A DNA stretch of 64,000 nt from Lasiosphaeria ovina (taxonomy: Eukaryota > Ascomycota > Sordariomycetes > Sordariales > Lasiosphaeriaceae): positions 6,510,001-6,574,000 of the forward strand of contig JAULSN010000001.1 of the NCBI GenBank assembly GCA_033439765.1, in the 5' to 3' direction. The notes beneath the pieces were generated by a model that saw only the letters and a list, made by a program, of their open reading frames with translations, made no database searches and was not told the origin of the DNA. This document shows positions 22,734 through 37,640 of this stretch, piece after piece (the first letter of the stretch is position 1; every line of letters begins with the position of its first letter). The position numbers were made by a program, and so were the translations under genes.

Positions 22734-24385
22734 ATGAAATACGGAGAAAAGTTGGAAAAGGAGTCTGTACCACAATGGAGCCTCCGTAAGTTTCTGCGCC
22801 TGGATAGTGCGCCACCAGATCTCCCCCGATCCGCCCGCTGATCTTCATGCGCTCCCCAATCCAGATAATATCGACTACAATTCGTTAAAACACCACATAA
22901 AGGTGCACACGACCAAGGACCAGGCGACGGCGATCACGATCCCGGGTCGCCAGGACACGGAGCTCACTAGATTCGAGGATGAGCTCTACACGGAGCTTTG
23001 CCGGCAACATGACCGGATTGACCTTTTCGTCACGAGCAAAGCCGACGAAATCGCGCGGCGGCTATGTAGGTTATTCCTAAACTCACCTTTCCTACCAGAC
23101 CAGAATCTATTTCGCGGGCTGCTGATTGACTCGTGCCGTGCCCACAGTATACCTTTCAGAACAAATACATCGCCTTATTGTCCGCTGCGCCGTTTCTCGC
23201 CGGGAGCGCATGTCGATGAAGCGGCAGCGCTTGTTCGCCAAGTACGAGCAAAACAGGTTACAGTGCGGAGAAGAGATTCAGGCATTGCGGCGCTTCGTGG
23301 ATGCGCAGGCCATCGCGTTCCGCAAGATTCTCAAAAAATACCGGAAGTGGACAGGGTCTTCAGCTCTTGGAGCTCGATTCAACGATACCGTTCTCACGCA
23401 CCCCAAGAGCTTTACACGGCGTAACTTTTCCGATCTGCAGTCCCAACTCGACGACCTACTCTCGGTGCTACGGGCGGCATCACCTCCAGACCTCAGCGGC
23501 ATCGTGTCCCCCGCCCCTGAACCCGAGACACTCAACTCCACCGCATCCGACGGCATCTCGCCGAGCGAAACAATAGTGGTCTCGGGGCCACAACAAGTCC
23601 AAGGCTACTGGAACGAGTACGACTACGGCAGCGAGGCAGGTGACGCCGACCAGGGGTCCAACAGTAACTACGCCATCTACGTAGACCCCAACGACGACCT
23701 GAAATTCCCGGGAGTGGCCGCTTTGGCTGCATTTTTCGCAGTCCCGATTCAGAAGGTGAACACTTGGATGGGCCGCCCGGACCATCATGGGCGGGAAATA
23801 GACACCGAACAAGGCCCTCTACTAGGGCCGCTAGCCGGAAGTCTCCCGAGTACTTATGGCGGGACAGACGGCGCGACTTATTTTGCTTTTCCCCCTGGGA
23901 ACGGTACCGATCCGGCCGGCACCCACTCGACATCTACGGGCGGCGGCGACAACGAACACACTGCGTTCTTCGGGGACCGGCGAAGCTCGCAAGGCTATGC
24001 GTCGTCAGAAGAGTTCCCGACAGCCGGGTACATGGCGCACTACGCGGCGTTGCCAAGCATCAGCGAACAGAGCTTGGCTCGGTACCGCGAGCGCGTGCTC
24101 TTCTGGGGCGCCTGGGGCTGCTTCGCCATTTCATTTGTGCTCATGGGCATCGCGGCTATCCTCATCCTAGCCGGCCGCCACAAGTTACGCCTCGAGGTCG
24201 ATGCCGGAGCCACACTCGGAATAGTCACATCGCTCGGTGCCGCCTCCGCAGCTCTCGGCATGACGTGGTCCCGCCAGGACCGGTTGGCGTGGCCCGCCAA
24301 GCTTGCCGTGTGGGTTACGTTTTCCGTCGTCTGCGCCCTGAACGGTGTGTTGCTCGTCCTGGTGGCAGGCAATGCCCCTTTATGA
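22734..24385 (+). CDS. SPX-domain membrane protein (Vtc5-like architecture)
   Basis: SPX domains sense inositol pyrophosphates and phosphate status. Three exons are reconstructed: 22734-22785, 22865-23065 and 23148-24385, giving 496 aa. The N-terminus is a canonical SPX domain: MKYGEKLEKESVPQWSL joins HNIDYNSLKHHIK across intron 1, and the helix continues through DELYTELCRQHDRIDLFVTS and LSEQIHRLIVRC to FRKILKKYRKWTG. A disordered middle of about 220 residues follows. The C-terminus has three predicted membrane spans (YRERVLFWGAWGCFAISFVL, LGIVTSLGAASAALGMTW, VTFSVVCALNGVLLVLVAG), resembling the Vtc1/DUF202 module. There is no polyphosphate-polymerase core, so a regulatory subunit of the vacuolar VTC complex (Vtc5-like) is my inference rather than a demonstrated role. 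Confidence 0.85.
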
Positions 24386-25243
24386 CGTACGATCGACTCG
24401 TCCATCAAGGGGGACAATTTTGGGTATAATGATAGCGCAGTAAGGAGCCTGCTTTCTTTGATATCTTTAAACGAGCCATTCCCTTTTTCTTGTCTTTTTT
24501 TTCCCTTTGTACCTGGCGGGCAACGACGGCCATGAGATATAGTATTCTCTTTCTTCTATAGAGGTGGAGGGCAGCAGAGCAAGAATATTATTCGGTTGTA
24601 CACCAACTGTACGAGATGTTCACGATGCTTTTTTGCTTTAATTTCTTTTCGGGTATTGGTGCTCTCTACCTCGGCGTTGGTGGCCTAGGCCGGTAAAAAA
24701 AAAAAAGGCTAGGCAAGTGAAGGGGGATCCCTGAGAGGGCGTATTTTTAATTGTCTTTGCGTCTCTCTGATAGCCTACTCTTGGGGGTGAAGGGGGATAT
24801 GGTTCGGAAAATACCTACTTAATCACATCAACCTTGGGAAAGCAAGTCCTGTCAGCCTTCGAGAGCTGCTCTCGCTTGTAGCAGTCTCACTCTCTTTAAT
24901 GGGGTGTGGGCAGTTGTAGTTTATTGTTGAAGGCTGATTCTCCTGGATGTCATTACCCCAAATTCCGTGCTACATGTTCTATGCATAATGCCTATGCGAA
25001 GTCATGGGGAAGGGTGTTGGCGCTCTCTCTCTGGCTTGAAGGCCCGGGATGCGACTTGACGTGCTGTCTCATCTTGCAAGCCTACGACAACGCTGAACAA
25101 GGCCTCGTGAGAATACCAGTCACATAACTCTTCACACGCCTTGTGGCATCTCCATTGAAAACTGTCGAAACCAGATCGTGGAATTGCCCGCACAATTGCG
25201 TAGCTTGGTTCCATCCCCTTATTCACCTTTTTTTCTCGACAGT
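24386..25243. other. Convergent 3' spacer
   Basis: The 858-bp tail-to-tail spacer between the SPX gene and the secreted-protein gene contains an A12 run near 24695-24706 and otherwise unremarkable sequence. No gene is supported. Confidence 0.5.
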
Positions 25244-25885
25244 TCAGCAAAGACACGGCAGATGCAGGCTCTGGTAGTTATTACAAGTGCCGCTGGGGAC
25301 TGCGCTCCCTGTCTGGAAGTACACCTGCCAATACTGACCATCCAGTTTGCAAACGACGAAATTGAGCTCTTTTGGATCCCCCAGCACGGCAGCCAAACCT
25401 GTTAGCTGCTCCGCCTTACATTGCGTTGGAGAGTAGGCGGGGAATAGAGATATGGCTTACGCCTGCCAAAGGTGCTGGCCTTGGTAGTAATGATCGTGTC
25501 TCCCTCCAGCCCCCATGCAGTTGTCGCGGCTGTCTTGGAAAACGTCACCGTCTTGTACGACGTGGTCTCGGAGCCAATGTTGATGTACAGGCTAGTGTTG
25601 GTCGACTGGATCGTGCCGTCAATGTTGAAATACTCGCCCGAGGCGGCAGGGCCGAGGGCGACGATGGACGCTTTTCGTAGGGCATAGCATGTCAGTGTCC
25701 GGGCAAGCACACTAACGTTGTGATACTTTTTCCACGGAGATGGACACACCATTCTTTGGGTAGGCCTGCAGGTAGTAGTGAAAGGTCGGCGATTGGTCGG
25801 AGCGGATCTGCTCGGGTTTCGCGAACACGAAGCCCGCGCCCATCATCACAGGCATGGCCAGGAGCCGGACAACAAGCCCTAACAT
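25244..25885 (-). CDS. Small secreted protein, function unknown
   Basis: I do not recognise the family. Three exons are reconstructed: 25885-25750, 25670-25461 and 25398-25244, giving 166 aa. All phases match, and the second intron has a GCTAAC branch site next to its CAG acceptor. The start ATG is the one that opens a clear signal peptide (MLGLVVRLLAMPVMMGAGFVFA), with likely cleavage after FVFA. The mature part is rich in Ser, Thr, Gly and aromatics. It has a middle Thr-rich segment (SLYINIGSETTSYKTVTFSK) and a C-terminal part with four or five Cys (FVVCKLDGQYWQVYF, SGTCNNYQ, LPCLC). A longer upstream frame exists to 25999 but lacks any reason to be used. It could be a cell-wall-associated or effector-like protein; that is speculation. 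Confidence 0.7.
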
Positions 25886-26698
25886 TTTTATTTTTTTTGG
25901 ATCAGGGAGTCTGCTGAACTGGAAAACCACAGAGCGACTGGGGTCCGCTCGTGCCAGACCCGACCCGAGGCCATTGGGCACCTTTATAAACGGCAGCACA
26001 GCATGTCTTCATCAATGGCGGATAAATAGCACGGGAGGGGCAGAACCGGGGATGGAAGCAGGTCCAGGGCCCTTTTGGGTGGCCTCATTGTATGTGAAGC
26101 GAATATGAGTGACTGTTTGCCTTCTTTTAGCCAGGCATCTTCTTGCTCAATGTCGGTGTTGATGCCTTTCGTGACGATGGAACGCGATGTTGGTTTGGGT
26201 TTGGCAGGCGGGCAGCGATGACGGTCCCTTCCGAAGGTGAATAGATACTCATACAAAATAAGGAAGGCACTTCCAATATTTATTCCCCCAAATTGGTCCC
26301 CAACTTAAAAAGCCTTAAATTCGGTTTCTGCCTCATGCGACTAAATATGGGTGAAGTTTTAGTTTCAGTCGTCTTAATTGTCGATGTCTCCTCGGAGATG
26401 TCTAAGAAAGCCAAGTAACGAAACCTTGGCTACTTAGCTAACAGATGGTCTGCGATCTCCTCAAAGAACAGTTGGTTCTTGTGCATTTACGAATTCGTAG
26501 TGTGAAATGTGGGGGGGAAGAGGGGGTTCGGTATGTAAGATTTACTGCTCCTCCGCACTCTCTTCTTCGCGACTCCAAGGAAGAACGATCATAGGTATTT
26601 GGCAGTGCTAAGTACTTTATATCATCCTGGCCGAGACAGCTTAGAGTGCATCGCAGCAGAAAAAAGACGGCAGTGTCAGACTACCGATACGAAAAAGC
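25886..26698. other. Intergenic between divergent secreted-protein gene and NMO
   Basis: The 813-bp spacer between divergent starts holds promoters for both genes. I see no other supportable feature. Confidence 0.5.
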
Positions 26699-28302
26699 AT
26701 GATGGCACAAGTCGACAAACCGAAGGAGATACAAGCTCGAGGCAAGAATGGACCCGTCAAAAACATGCTGAAAGAATGGTTTCCAAAAGCCCAGAGTCCT
26801 TTCATCATAAGCGCGCCGATGCTGGGCGTGGCCAACGGCTCTCTCGCCGCTGAAGTGTCCAAGGCCGGTGGAATAGGTCAGTTAAATACCTATTCTCCGG
26901 TTGCCTCGCTGTAACCTCAAATGCAAGTTCGAGTGTGGGAGACGTTGTTGCTACTGCTATCATTGGTTTACCCCCTTTGTGTAGCCAACCCCCTTTTCAA
27001 GAATGGAGCAGCCATAGAACTCCCAAACTTTACTGACCCTTGCCCCACGCCCGCCGATAGGAATGGTGCCCGGAGGACTTGACTTCAACCCGGGTAGCGC
27101 CCAGCTGGTGGCACTGGACGCCGAGCTGACGAAGGCGAGAGAGATCCTGGGGCTTGCAGACCAGCCGCGGGAGCCCCTTCCCGTGGGCGTCGGCTTCATC
27201 CTGTGCCACGAGAGCTTCACCCAGTTCGAGGAGATTGCCCTACCCATATTGAAGGAGCACTTGCCGCGGGCCGTCTGGCTCTTTGCACCACGCGCCGATG
27301 CTGAGGACGGGCTTGTGCGCGGCATCATCGCTGCCTTGCACGCGTCCGGCTTCGTTGTCATTTTCCAGGTTGGCAACGTCGCGGCTGCGCGCCAGGCGGC
27401 CGTCGATGGCGCCGACGTCATTGTGGCCCAGGGCATCGATGCCGGTGGCCACCAGTTTGTCCGCGGATCCGGGATCGTGACGCTCGTGCCCGAGGTGATG
27501 AGCATGCTCGAGGACGAGTTCTCGGACCGCGAGATCGTTCTTGTGGCGGCCGGGGGCATCGTCGATGGGAGGGGCGTTGCCGCGGCTCTGGCGCTGGGTA
27601 AGTGTCAAGTTTCTGTAATACCCTCTTTTTATTCCCAACCAAGCTGACACTCTAACTCAGGTGCCGAGGCCGCGGTGATGGGCACCAGGGTAGGCCACAC
27701 TAGAACATGATCCGAATGCTCACCATGGAAGTGTGCTGCCGTCTCTAACTCTCTCCGTGGCCATAGTTCATTGTCGCTCCTGAAGCCTGGACCCCTGACG
27801 CCCGCCGCAAACTCATTCTCGAGACCAAAGACGGCGGTGTGAGCACCGCAAAGTACGTCGAAATAAGCCCTTGCGTAGCCCACAGCTGAAAAGCCAAGCT
27901 AACCTAGCTGTACCGCACCCAGGTCTTCATTCTACGACCAGTTTCAGAATAGCACAGTCTGGGGGGAGCTGTACGACGGCCGAGCCATCATCGGCGACCC
28001 CTATCTGGACCACGTTGCGGGCCTCCCGCTAGAAGAGAGCCAGAGGCGATTCCTAGAGGCAAGAGACACAGGCGACGTGTCCCGGCTGATCACATGGGTG
28101 TGCGTACTCCCCATTAGTGCCTGACGTGTCTTTCTTTTCCCCTTACGTCTATTGCACCGAAATGTTGCTGACGATACTGAGCAGAGGCGCCGGCGTTGGC
28201 CTCGTCAAGGATGCGAAGCTAGCAGCTGACATTGTCAACGAGGCTCGGGAGGAGGCGAAGCAGAGGATTAGATACCTGACCCAGGCCAGCTCGGATTTTT
28301 AA
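26699..28302 (+). CDS. Nitronate monooxygenase (2-nitropropane dioxygenase family)
   Basis: FMN-dependent nitronate monooxygenases oxidise alkyl nitronates such as propionate 3-nitronate. Six exons are reconstructed: 26699-26876, 27061-27597, 27661-27689, 27767-27852, 27923-28099 and 28185-28302, giving 374 aa. Landmarks are the N-terminal barrel strand SPFIISAPMLGVANGSLAAE, then KAGGIG|MVPGG across intron 1, VGVGFILCHES, the FMN/active-site block VIVAQGIDAGGHQFVRGSG, and the phosphate-binding strand EIVLVAAGGIVDGRGVAAALALG leading into AEAAVMGTR. The next exon starts FIVAPEAW. The last junction (TWV|GAGVGLVKD) is chosen because only the GTGCGT donor keeps frame. Two tandem ATGs open the frame; either could be used. 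It converges with the amidohydrolase gene, only 137 bp away. Confidence 0.9.
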
Positions 28303-28439
28303 TTTCTCATGAAGTTCATTTGGCCACGATAGAATCCTCGCTAGACGAATGAGTACACACATGTACTATTCGAAACCTATCTCAAAATGACACCGTCGTG
28401 TTGCGGAACAAGAAAAGCAAGGCTCCCAGATGCTTCCCA

Positions 28440-30488
28440 CTACAAGTCTTTATGCTCAGCGTCGTCATTGCGCCTTTTGTACACCAGCTTGCCGGCAACC
28501 CACGTCTCCCTCACCTTGACGTGCCTCAGCTGCTCGGGGCTAATGCTCTCAAGGGGCGCATCCAGCACGATCCAGTCGGCGAACGCGCCCTCGCGTATGA
28601 CGCCTGCCTTCCCCTCCAGAAAGGCCCCTCGCGCGGCGCCTTTCGTGAAGCCAGCCAGCGCCTGTTCAGCGCTGAGGGCTTCTTCACGATGCCACCCGTC
28701 CTCGGTGCTAGGTGGGCCGACGCCCGTTTGCGGGTTCTTGCGCGTCACGGCGGCATACAGGCCCTCGAACGGGTTCGGCGGCTCGACGGGGAAGTCGCTG
28801 CCGAGCACGGGATGCAGGGGCAGGAGGGAACGCATGCGATAGGCCTCGGTAGCGGTGCGCTCGGCGCCTAGCCGGCGCTCGGCGTACGCCATGTCCGAAG
28901 TGGCGTGGGTGGGCTGGACCGATGGGATGATGCCCAGCGCATGCATGCGCAGCTGGTCGTCGGGGTGGATGATCTGCGCGTGCTCGATGCGGAACCGGTG
29001 GTGGCGCGCCTGGCAGTCGGCGAGGTCGTCGACGTCGGCGCCCGCGGCCGGCGCGCACAGCGCCACCAGCGCCGCCTCCATGGCGTCGACGGCGTACCGG
29101 TTCGCCAGGTCGCCGATGGCGTGGATGTTGACTTGGAACCCCGCCGCCGACCACGCCTTGGTCAGCGCCGTCAACGTCGACGCGTTGACCAGCAGAGACC
29201 CCGTCACGTCGGGCCGGTCGCTGTACGGCTCGATCATGGCGCTGCCCCAGCTTCCCAGCGCGCCGTCTGCAAGAAATGCCCATTAATATGTGTACACAAA
29301 AGAAAAGGCTAAGTTGATGGGCTGGGCAAAAACACTTGCCGGCGAATAACTTCACGCTTCGGGCCGTCAACATGCCGTCGTCGTGGGAGATCTTGGTGGC
29401 GTCGTCGGGACAGAACGTGTTGCGCTCCTTGCACTCGACCATGGCGTAGACCCTGAGCGTCCAGTCGTCGGTGCGGCTCATGGCGTCGTACATGGCGATG
29501 TCGTCGGGGAAGACGCCGGCGTCGTGCATGCCGACGAGGCCGACGGCGTGGAGGGCCTTCATGGCCGAGGCGATAAACGTCTTCTTCCTGGCGATGCCGG
29601 GCTTCGGCCAGAGGGCCACGACCAGGTCCATGGCGTTGTCGCAGAAGACGCCCATGCCGGGGGTCCGGACGATCTCGCCGCCGGGGACGTCGGGCAGGTG
29701 TGCGGGCAGCAGGTCCAGGATCGCCTGCGACACCCACGTGCAGTGCACGTCGATGCGGTCAAGCATGAAGAAGCGGCCCTTGAGGCGCTCGTCGGCTTCC
29801 AGCATGGCCTAGGAAAGACATACTGTCAGAAAGAAATGGGTATTAAACGGGGCACGTCCAACCCACACATGGAGCCTTGCAACCAAAAAGGAAACGAAAG
29901 AAAAAAGAGAAGGAAGAGAAAATAAAAAAGGTCACCTGCAGCAGTCGGCATAGCGCCCAGCGCCATCTGGTCCCATCCGATCCCCCTCGCCCACTCATCA
30001 GCCGAGCCCGCAGCCGGGTTGGCATCGAGGTAGCGGCTAAGCCTGGAGCGGATGTCGTCAAACGACACCGACCCGAACAGGTCGGCCGAGTGCAGGAACT
30101 CGCCGAACTGGAGGAGGTGACCGTGGCCGTCCCACAGGCCGGGGAGGGCGTAGCCGGGGCGGACCTCGAGGGTTCCGGGGTCCAAGTCCGAGTCCGAGTC
30201 CGAGCCCGAGTCCGAGTCGGAGAAGACGCGGGCGAACTTGGCGCCGCCCGACACGGCGAAGCAGTTCACGGCTGCCGAGCCGTCATCGCCCCCGGGACCG
30301 GGATCGACATTTGTCAAGACGCCCTGGTAGCAAAACGTCGCCTGTCGCTGTCTGCTGCTGCTGCTGCTGCTGCTGTTTTCGGTTCCGGCCCCGTCCAGGC
30401 TGTGTTGTAGCCGAAGGGCCACCACGGCGATGCAGCCGGCCAGCAGCGAGAGGCGCACGCCCCACCAAATCACGGCAGAGGATGCCAT
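28440..30488 (-). CDS. YtcJ-like amidohydrolase with N-terminal membrane anchor
   Basis: This is a metal-dependent amidohydrolase (Amidohydro_3, TIM barrel); the substrate is not predictable. Three exons: 30488-29940, 29808-29340 and 29266-28440, giving 614 aa. Residues about 8-26 form a hydrophobic signal or anchor (WWGVRLSLLAGCIAVVAL), followed by a Ser run from a CTG repeat and a Ser/Asp run. Metal motifs are visible: HGH in LPGLWDGHGHLLQFGE, the KLFADGALGSWG block across intron 2, HAIGDLANRYAVDAM, RIEHAQII, and GSDFPVEPPNPFEGLYAA. The C-terminus has the usual FADWIVLDAPLESISPEQL end. Both introns seem to start with GC rather than GT: intron 2 has a perfect GCAAGT donor, and intron 1 GCAGGT is the only junction keeping frame. 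Confidence 0.88.
30352..30375. repeat. (CTG)8 microsatellite coding a Ser run
   Basis: Eight CTG units on the plus strand are read on the minus strand as consecutive AGC Ser codons near residues 39-45 of the amidohydrolase. Length polymorphism would change the linker after the membrane anchor without breaking frame. Confidence 0.85.
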
Positions 30489-31969
30489 TGATACTTACCT
30501 TATTGGTCTTGGCCAGGGGTCGGACACTTTCCTCCTGTCAGCAGACTGCCTGTGACTGGTACTGTACCTAGTTCCCGGTATCTGGCAGGTAGTGCCGTCT
30601 GGCAGACAGACACTTGGGTTTATTAGGCCAGGAGTCAATCTTGTGCCACAGGTGGTACCGATTACCGTCGGGAGTCGATAGCCAAGTTACACAAATGCTT
30701 CCGAACCTAGACGCACCGCCTTTTTAAGACAAGATCCCTCTCTAAATAAAAACGCAAGCTTGCAGCCTCACGGTTGAAGTTCATCCACCTCTTATGTATC
30801 CCTGCATACGGCGATGTAACTAATGTAAGGAGAGCCCATAGCGTAATGTATGGACAGCATGTATGTACAGTACATAGGGCTCGTGCGAACCTTAGGCACT
30901 ATCCTCTATCTAATCTAATATCTAATCTACGGGTGGGCATCAAATGCCTTACAGGTGACGTAGCGGTGGGCTTATCCCCAACTCGCAAACATTCCATGAC
31001 TATGATACTCGTGTCACTCTTGAAAAGCACGAAAATACCTACCGGTTTAGAAGCGGGGGAAATATTTTTTGAAATTGGCCGATACTGTACTTTGTTTGCC
31101 CCAACTAAGCTAAGGTAATTACGCCCGTAGTATGGCAGCAAACCCGCACCCTTCCATCACCCGGTTCCCCCCCCTTCACATACGATACCATGTCTGCCAA
31201 GCAAGCACCAGAAAAACAAAACGCACAACGGCAATGTTGTACGTCAAGGTTTATCTTAGCAAATCATCTTTATCTACAAGAATGTCCATTATGAGAGACA
31301 TGTGACTAATCAACCTCGCCATAGGAGGTACGGTACGAATATTCCTCTCCCCCTTCCTCCCTATCCTGTCTTGTATTCAGAGCGTAGCAAAGCAAAACAA
31401 AGAACAATCAACGTTGCGCCTGGTCGTCAATACAATCAAATAACAATTGGGACAAATAAATCGTCGAGACGGAAATAAACAAGGCATTAAACCGGTTCAC
31501 ACCTGAGAAGGCTATCTCATAGCACCATGGTTGGTCGATGATGAATACCTACCCTACCAAGCGGATGTTATGCGACGGTGGTGAAAGAGAAATATATCTT
31601 GGCTGCCATGCTTGATTTCAAGACTCTCAACATACGCAAACAATAACGAATAAAGAGAATTCCGCACGCTCCGATCGTAGTGTCCTTCACACTCTACCTA
31701 CCTACACGCCCCGCGACTAGGGGAACACAGAAACCCGCCACCCCGGGTCCCTAGGTACCTACTCGGGTTCCGAGACATTCTAGGCCTGCTTTCCTCCCAA
31801 GAGTAAACAAGAATTAAACAACCGAGAAAGAGACCCGCGCATGCTGACTGACACTTGCATGGGAAGGAGACACATAGTTCCCCCGCCACGTCTTGGTTTT
31901 GCCCATCGCGTCTCTCATATATACACACGATGCGCAACTTGAAGCAACAAGGACACCCTCCGCGGCAGC
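30489..31969. other. Intergenic: amidohydrolase promoter and RSP5 3' region
   Basis: The 1.48-kb spacer holds the amidohydrolase promoter (left) and the RSP5 3' UTR and terminator (right). No gene or RNA gene is supported. Confidence 0.5.
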
Positions 31970-34828
<2,859 letters not shown>

Positions 34829-36014
34829 TGTTGCGGAGGAGGAGGTCGAACCTCGCACGTGCGGAGATGTGCTTTCGCCTACCAAATCGGCGGCGGCGGT
34901 TGGTGCGAGTTTGGCGTCGGAGGGAGAAATGGCGATGCCGGAAGCTGACGAGGCTAAGGCTGTCTCGCTGTCGATGAACTCGGCCGAGGGGGAAAAGGCA
35001 GAGATAGATACTGTGTAGATGACAAACGGACGCGATGCACGGTGGATCGAAACGCAGTACGTGCTGGGCCGTCGAGATTCGAGAACGAGCCCGGCGATGA
35101 GGCTGTGCAGCTGCTGGTCGGCCCCTCCCCGCTTTGCACTCTCGTTAATGGCTGGTCTTGGATGACGGCGCCTGCGGCTAGTGGCGATAAGTTAGGGGGA
35201 CACAGCGAACGTCTCGAGAGCGAAGCTCGTTGTTGGATGCAGTGCCAATAAACCTCGAGGAACCAGCCGGGAGACGGGGAACGGGATACCGGCGGGTTGT
35301 CGCTTCGCGGGCAACAGTCATTAGCAGGATCGGTGAGGCGATTGTGTCAAAAGTAAGGTATCCGTGGGCCGGCCTTGCAGGGCGTGTTCCATACTTAGCA
35401 CGCAGTTCTCTATACGTCTTAGTGGGTTTTGGAGGGGCGAGTGACTGTGAGAGGGAGGCACTTTCCTCGCACAGTGTACAGATGCGCTGAGATTCCATGC
35501 CCGGGTGTGCCAGGCCAGGGATGGAAGGTGGAAGGCGCGGGGGGGCAAGCCGCAATCGAGCATTGGATCGGTTGGTCCAAGAATCGCGCGAAACATGTCA
35601 AGCGACTGGGCCACCGACAGGCAGGCAAACACAACCTTACTCCTTTCCTATACCCGAGACAACCTTACGTGGAGCTAAGGTAGGCATGCAATACGATTTA
35701 ATACGCATACGTAGCGCCAAATCCCATTTAAATTACCAATCTTCTCGATTTCCAATATCAAAGAGGCAGAGCCGCTCGAACTCTCAGGAACATTTGCCCA
35801 CCATTTGTGGCGTTCACTCCGTGCCGAATACCTGGTGGCTGATGAGGGGTCATGGAGCCTGCCGACAGTAGGATTACGTATGCATCCGCACTGTAAGCGG
35901 GAACTCGGTTTCTGCCGAGTGGGTCTCACAAGTTCATCACGTCGTCTGTCCTAGGCCCCTATTAATAGAGATGATTCTTCTTAACCAATTTAGGAAACCG
36001 CTAAGAATCCAGTC

Positions 36015-36265
36015 TACACTCCAATTCCTGAATGTTTGTTGGCGTGGTACGAATACTTGGGCGGAATAAATATTATAGCCTAGCAAACCGGCTAGGAAAA
36101 GGCTGATGTATTTTAGAGAAGGGATAGGCCTCTAGGATTCCAAAATATGGATTCCAATAGCTTTTACCTCCCTCAGCGAAAAACCTTCAGGGCGGGCCGT
36201 AAAAGCTGAAGCCTTTCAATTCTTGGAAAGTCCCCCGCTAACAAACATTCAGAGATTGGACTGTA
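36015..36265 (+). mobile_element. MITE copy 1 (TA-flanked, ~250 bp)
   Basis: Left end CCTGAATGTTTGTTGGCG and right end CGCTAACAAACATTCAGAG are near-perfect inverted repeats about 28 bp long. Each is bounded outside by TA (36015-16 and 36264-65), as for Tc1/mariner/pogo-type elements. The interior has no coding capacity. The whole element aligns with the inverted copy 3 over its full length. Confidence 0.85.
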
Positions 36266-37394
36266 CACACGATCCCCTTTAATACCAAGGAGAGACAAGA
36301 ACCCGATTCGATTATTTCCCAGCTTATAAACAACCTACCCGCGGAACCCCTTTAAATGACATCCACGGAATTGCTCTGGCATTGGAGTGACAAAGTGGTA
36401 TCGTTCGGTCTCGAAGAGCAAGAGCCACTAGCGAACAACATTGAAGTGCTGTCGAGCCAGGTTTGAAGGCTTTCCAGCACGGAAGCATCTAATTTTTTGC
36501 AATACGATCTATGTTCTTCGCTGCCTCCTCAAAAAATACCACGGGTTTGCATGCAATGGAGCCCCCAAGCTCGGCTCGAAGCAAAGAAATAGAACGCATT
36601 CTCCGTGGACACTAATAATAGCTTTTGGCCACACCGTCATAAACATTGGTCGTCGCCGCCAGCTATCTATTAGACCTCCTCGCATCTAGATGTATTGGGT
36701 GGGGATACTTGGGCTAAGAAGGTAGACTATATTTCGGTTCGACAGGTTGGACTCGGGATAGGGCTGGCGAAAGCGAGTACCTTTAGAGATCGGCCAAACT
36801 CCTCGGCTCGCCCAAGCCGTCGAATCCACCATCTTGACTTTCTTCAGCCAATGGGGTAATAACTTCGTCCGTGATGAGACTTTAGAGCGAGCACGGTTGG
36901 GGACGTATTGGGCCGAACACTTTGTTGGTGTGGGCAACGCCTATCTCAGACACATCCAATTCCAGCTCGCTTGAATGTATGTTTAGTGGTAGAAAAATGT
37001 GTGTGCTATTGCTTAGAGCGTTAGGTATATTTGAGTGAGGCTTAAAAGAGTCGACCAGGTAATCTCGTTCTTTTGTTCAGATCGTGCCATCTTGCGGGAT
37101 CAAATATGTTCTTTCCCGGATCAATCTAAATGGCAAAGGAGGTTGTGGAGTACGATAATTTGGTACTTTCCGAGCCCTGGCGAGGAGTATATAAAGTTAC
37201 TGACGAGCCGAGGTCGAGATGTGGCGTTCGATGGCAACCATTATTTGTTACGTAGCGCGCTGTTCCTACCTTACTTATTATTTGTTCTTAGTGGGGTTCT
37301 TGGATATAAATAGGGTCAAGCTTTGTAGTAGATAAGTCACCGCAAAAGCGCTACGAAAATTGTAAAGAGGGAGATGGTACTTTATCATTGTGTA

Positions 37395-37640
37395 TACTCA
37401 AATCCCTGGATGTTTGTTGGCGCGGTGCTTGAGAAGAATAAGGACTTTAGCAAACGAAACGGCCAGAAAAGCCTTTCTTGGGTAGTTCCATGAAAAGAGA
37501 TAGACCTCGAGAATTATATACTAACAGCCCCAAGAGCTGCCGCCTCCGTTGAAGAGAAGCTTATAGGACAAATAGGAACGCAATCATACCTTTCACATCT
37601 CAAAATGTTCTACGCTTTAAAAAACATGGATTGGACTGTA
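37395..37640 (+). mobile_element. MITE copy 2 (decayed right end)
   Basis: The left end (AATCCCTGGATGTTTGTTGG) matches copy 1. The right end keeps only GGATTGGACTGTA and has lost part of the inner inverted repeat. Interior similarity to copy 1 is recognisable but diverged. The orientation appears to be the same as copy 1. Confidence 0.7.

Noticed and set aside
36686..37313. Frames between MITE copies 1 and 2 as transposase remnants
   Set aside because: I could not match any to DDE transposase or reverse transcriptase motifs, so calling them remnants would be guesswork.
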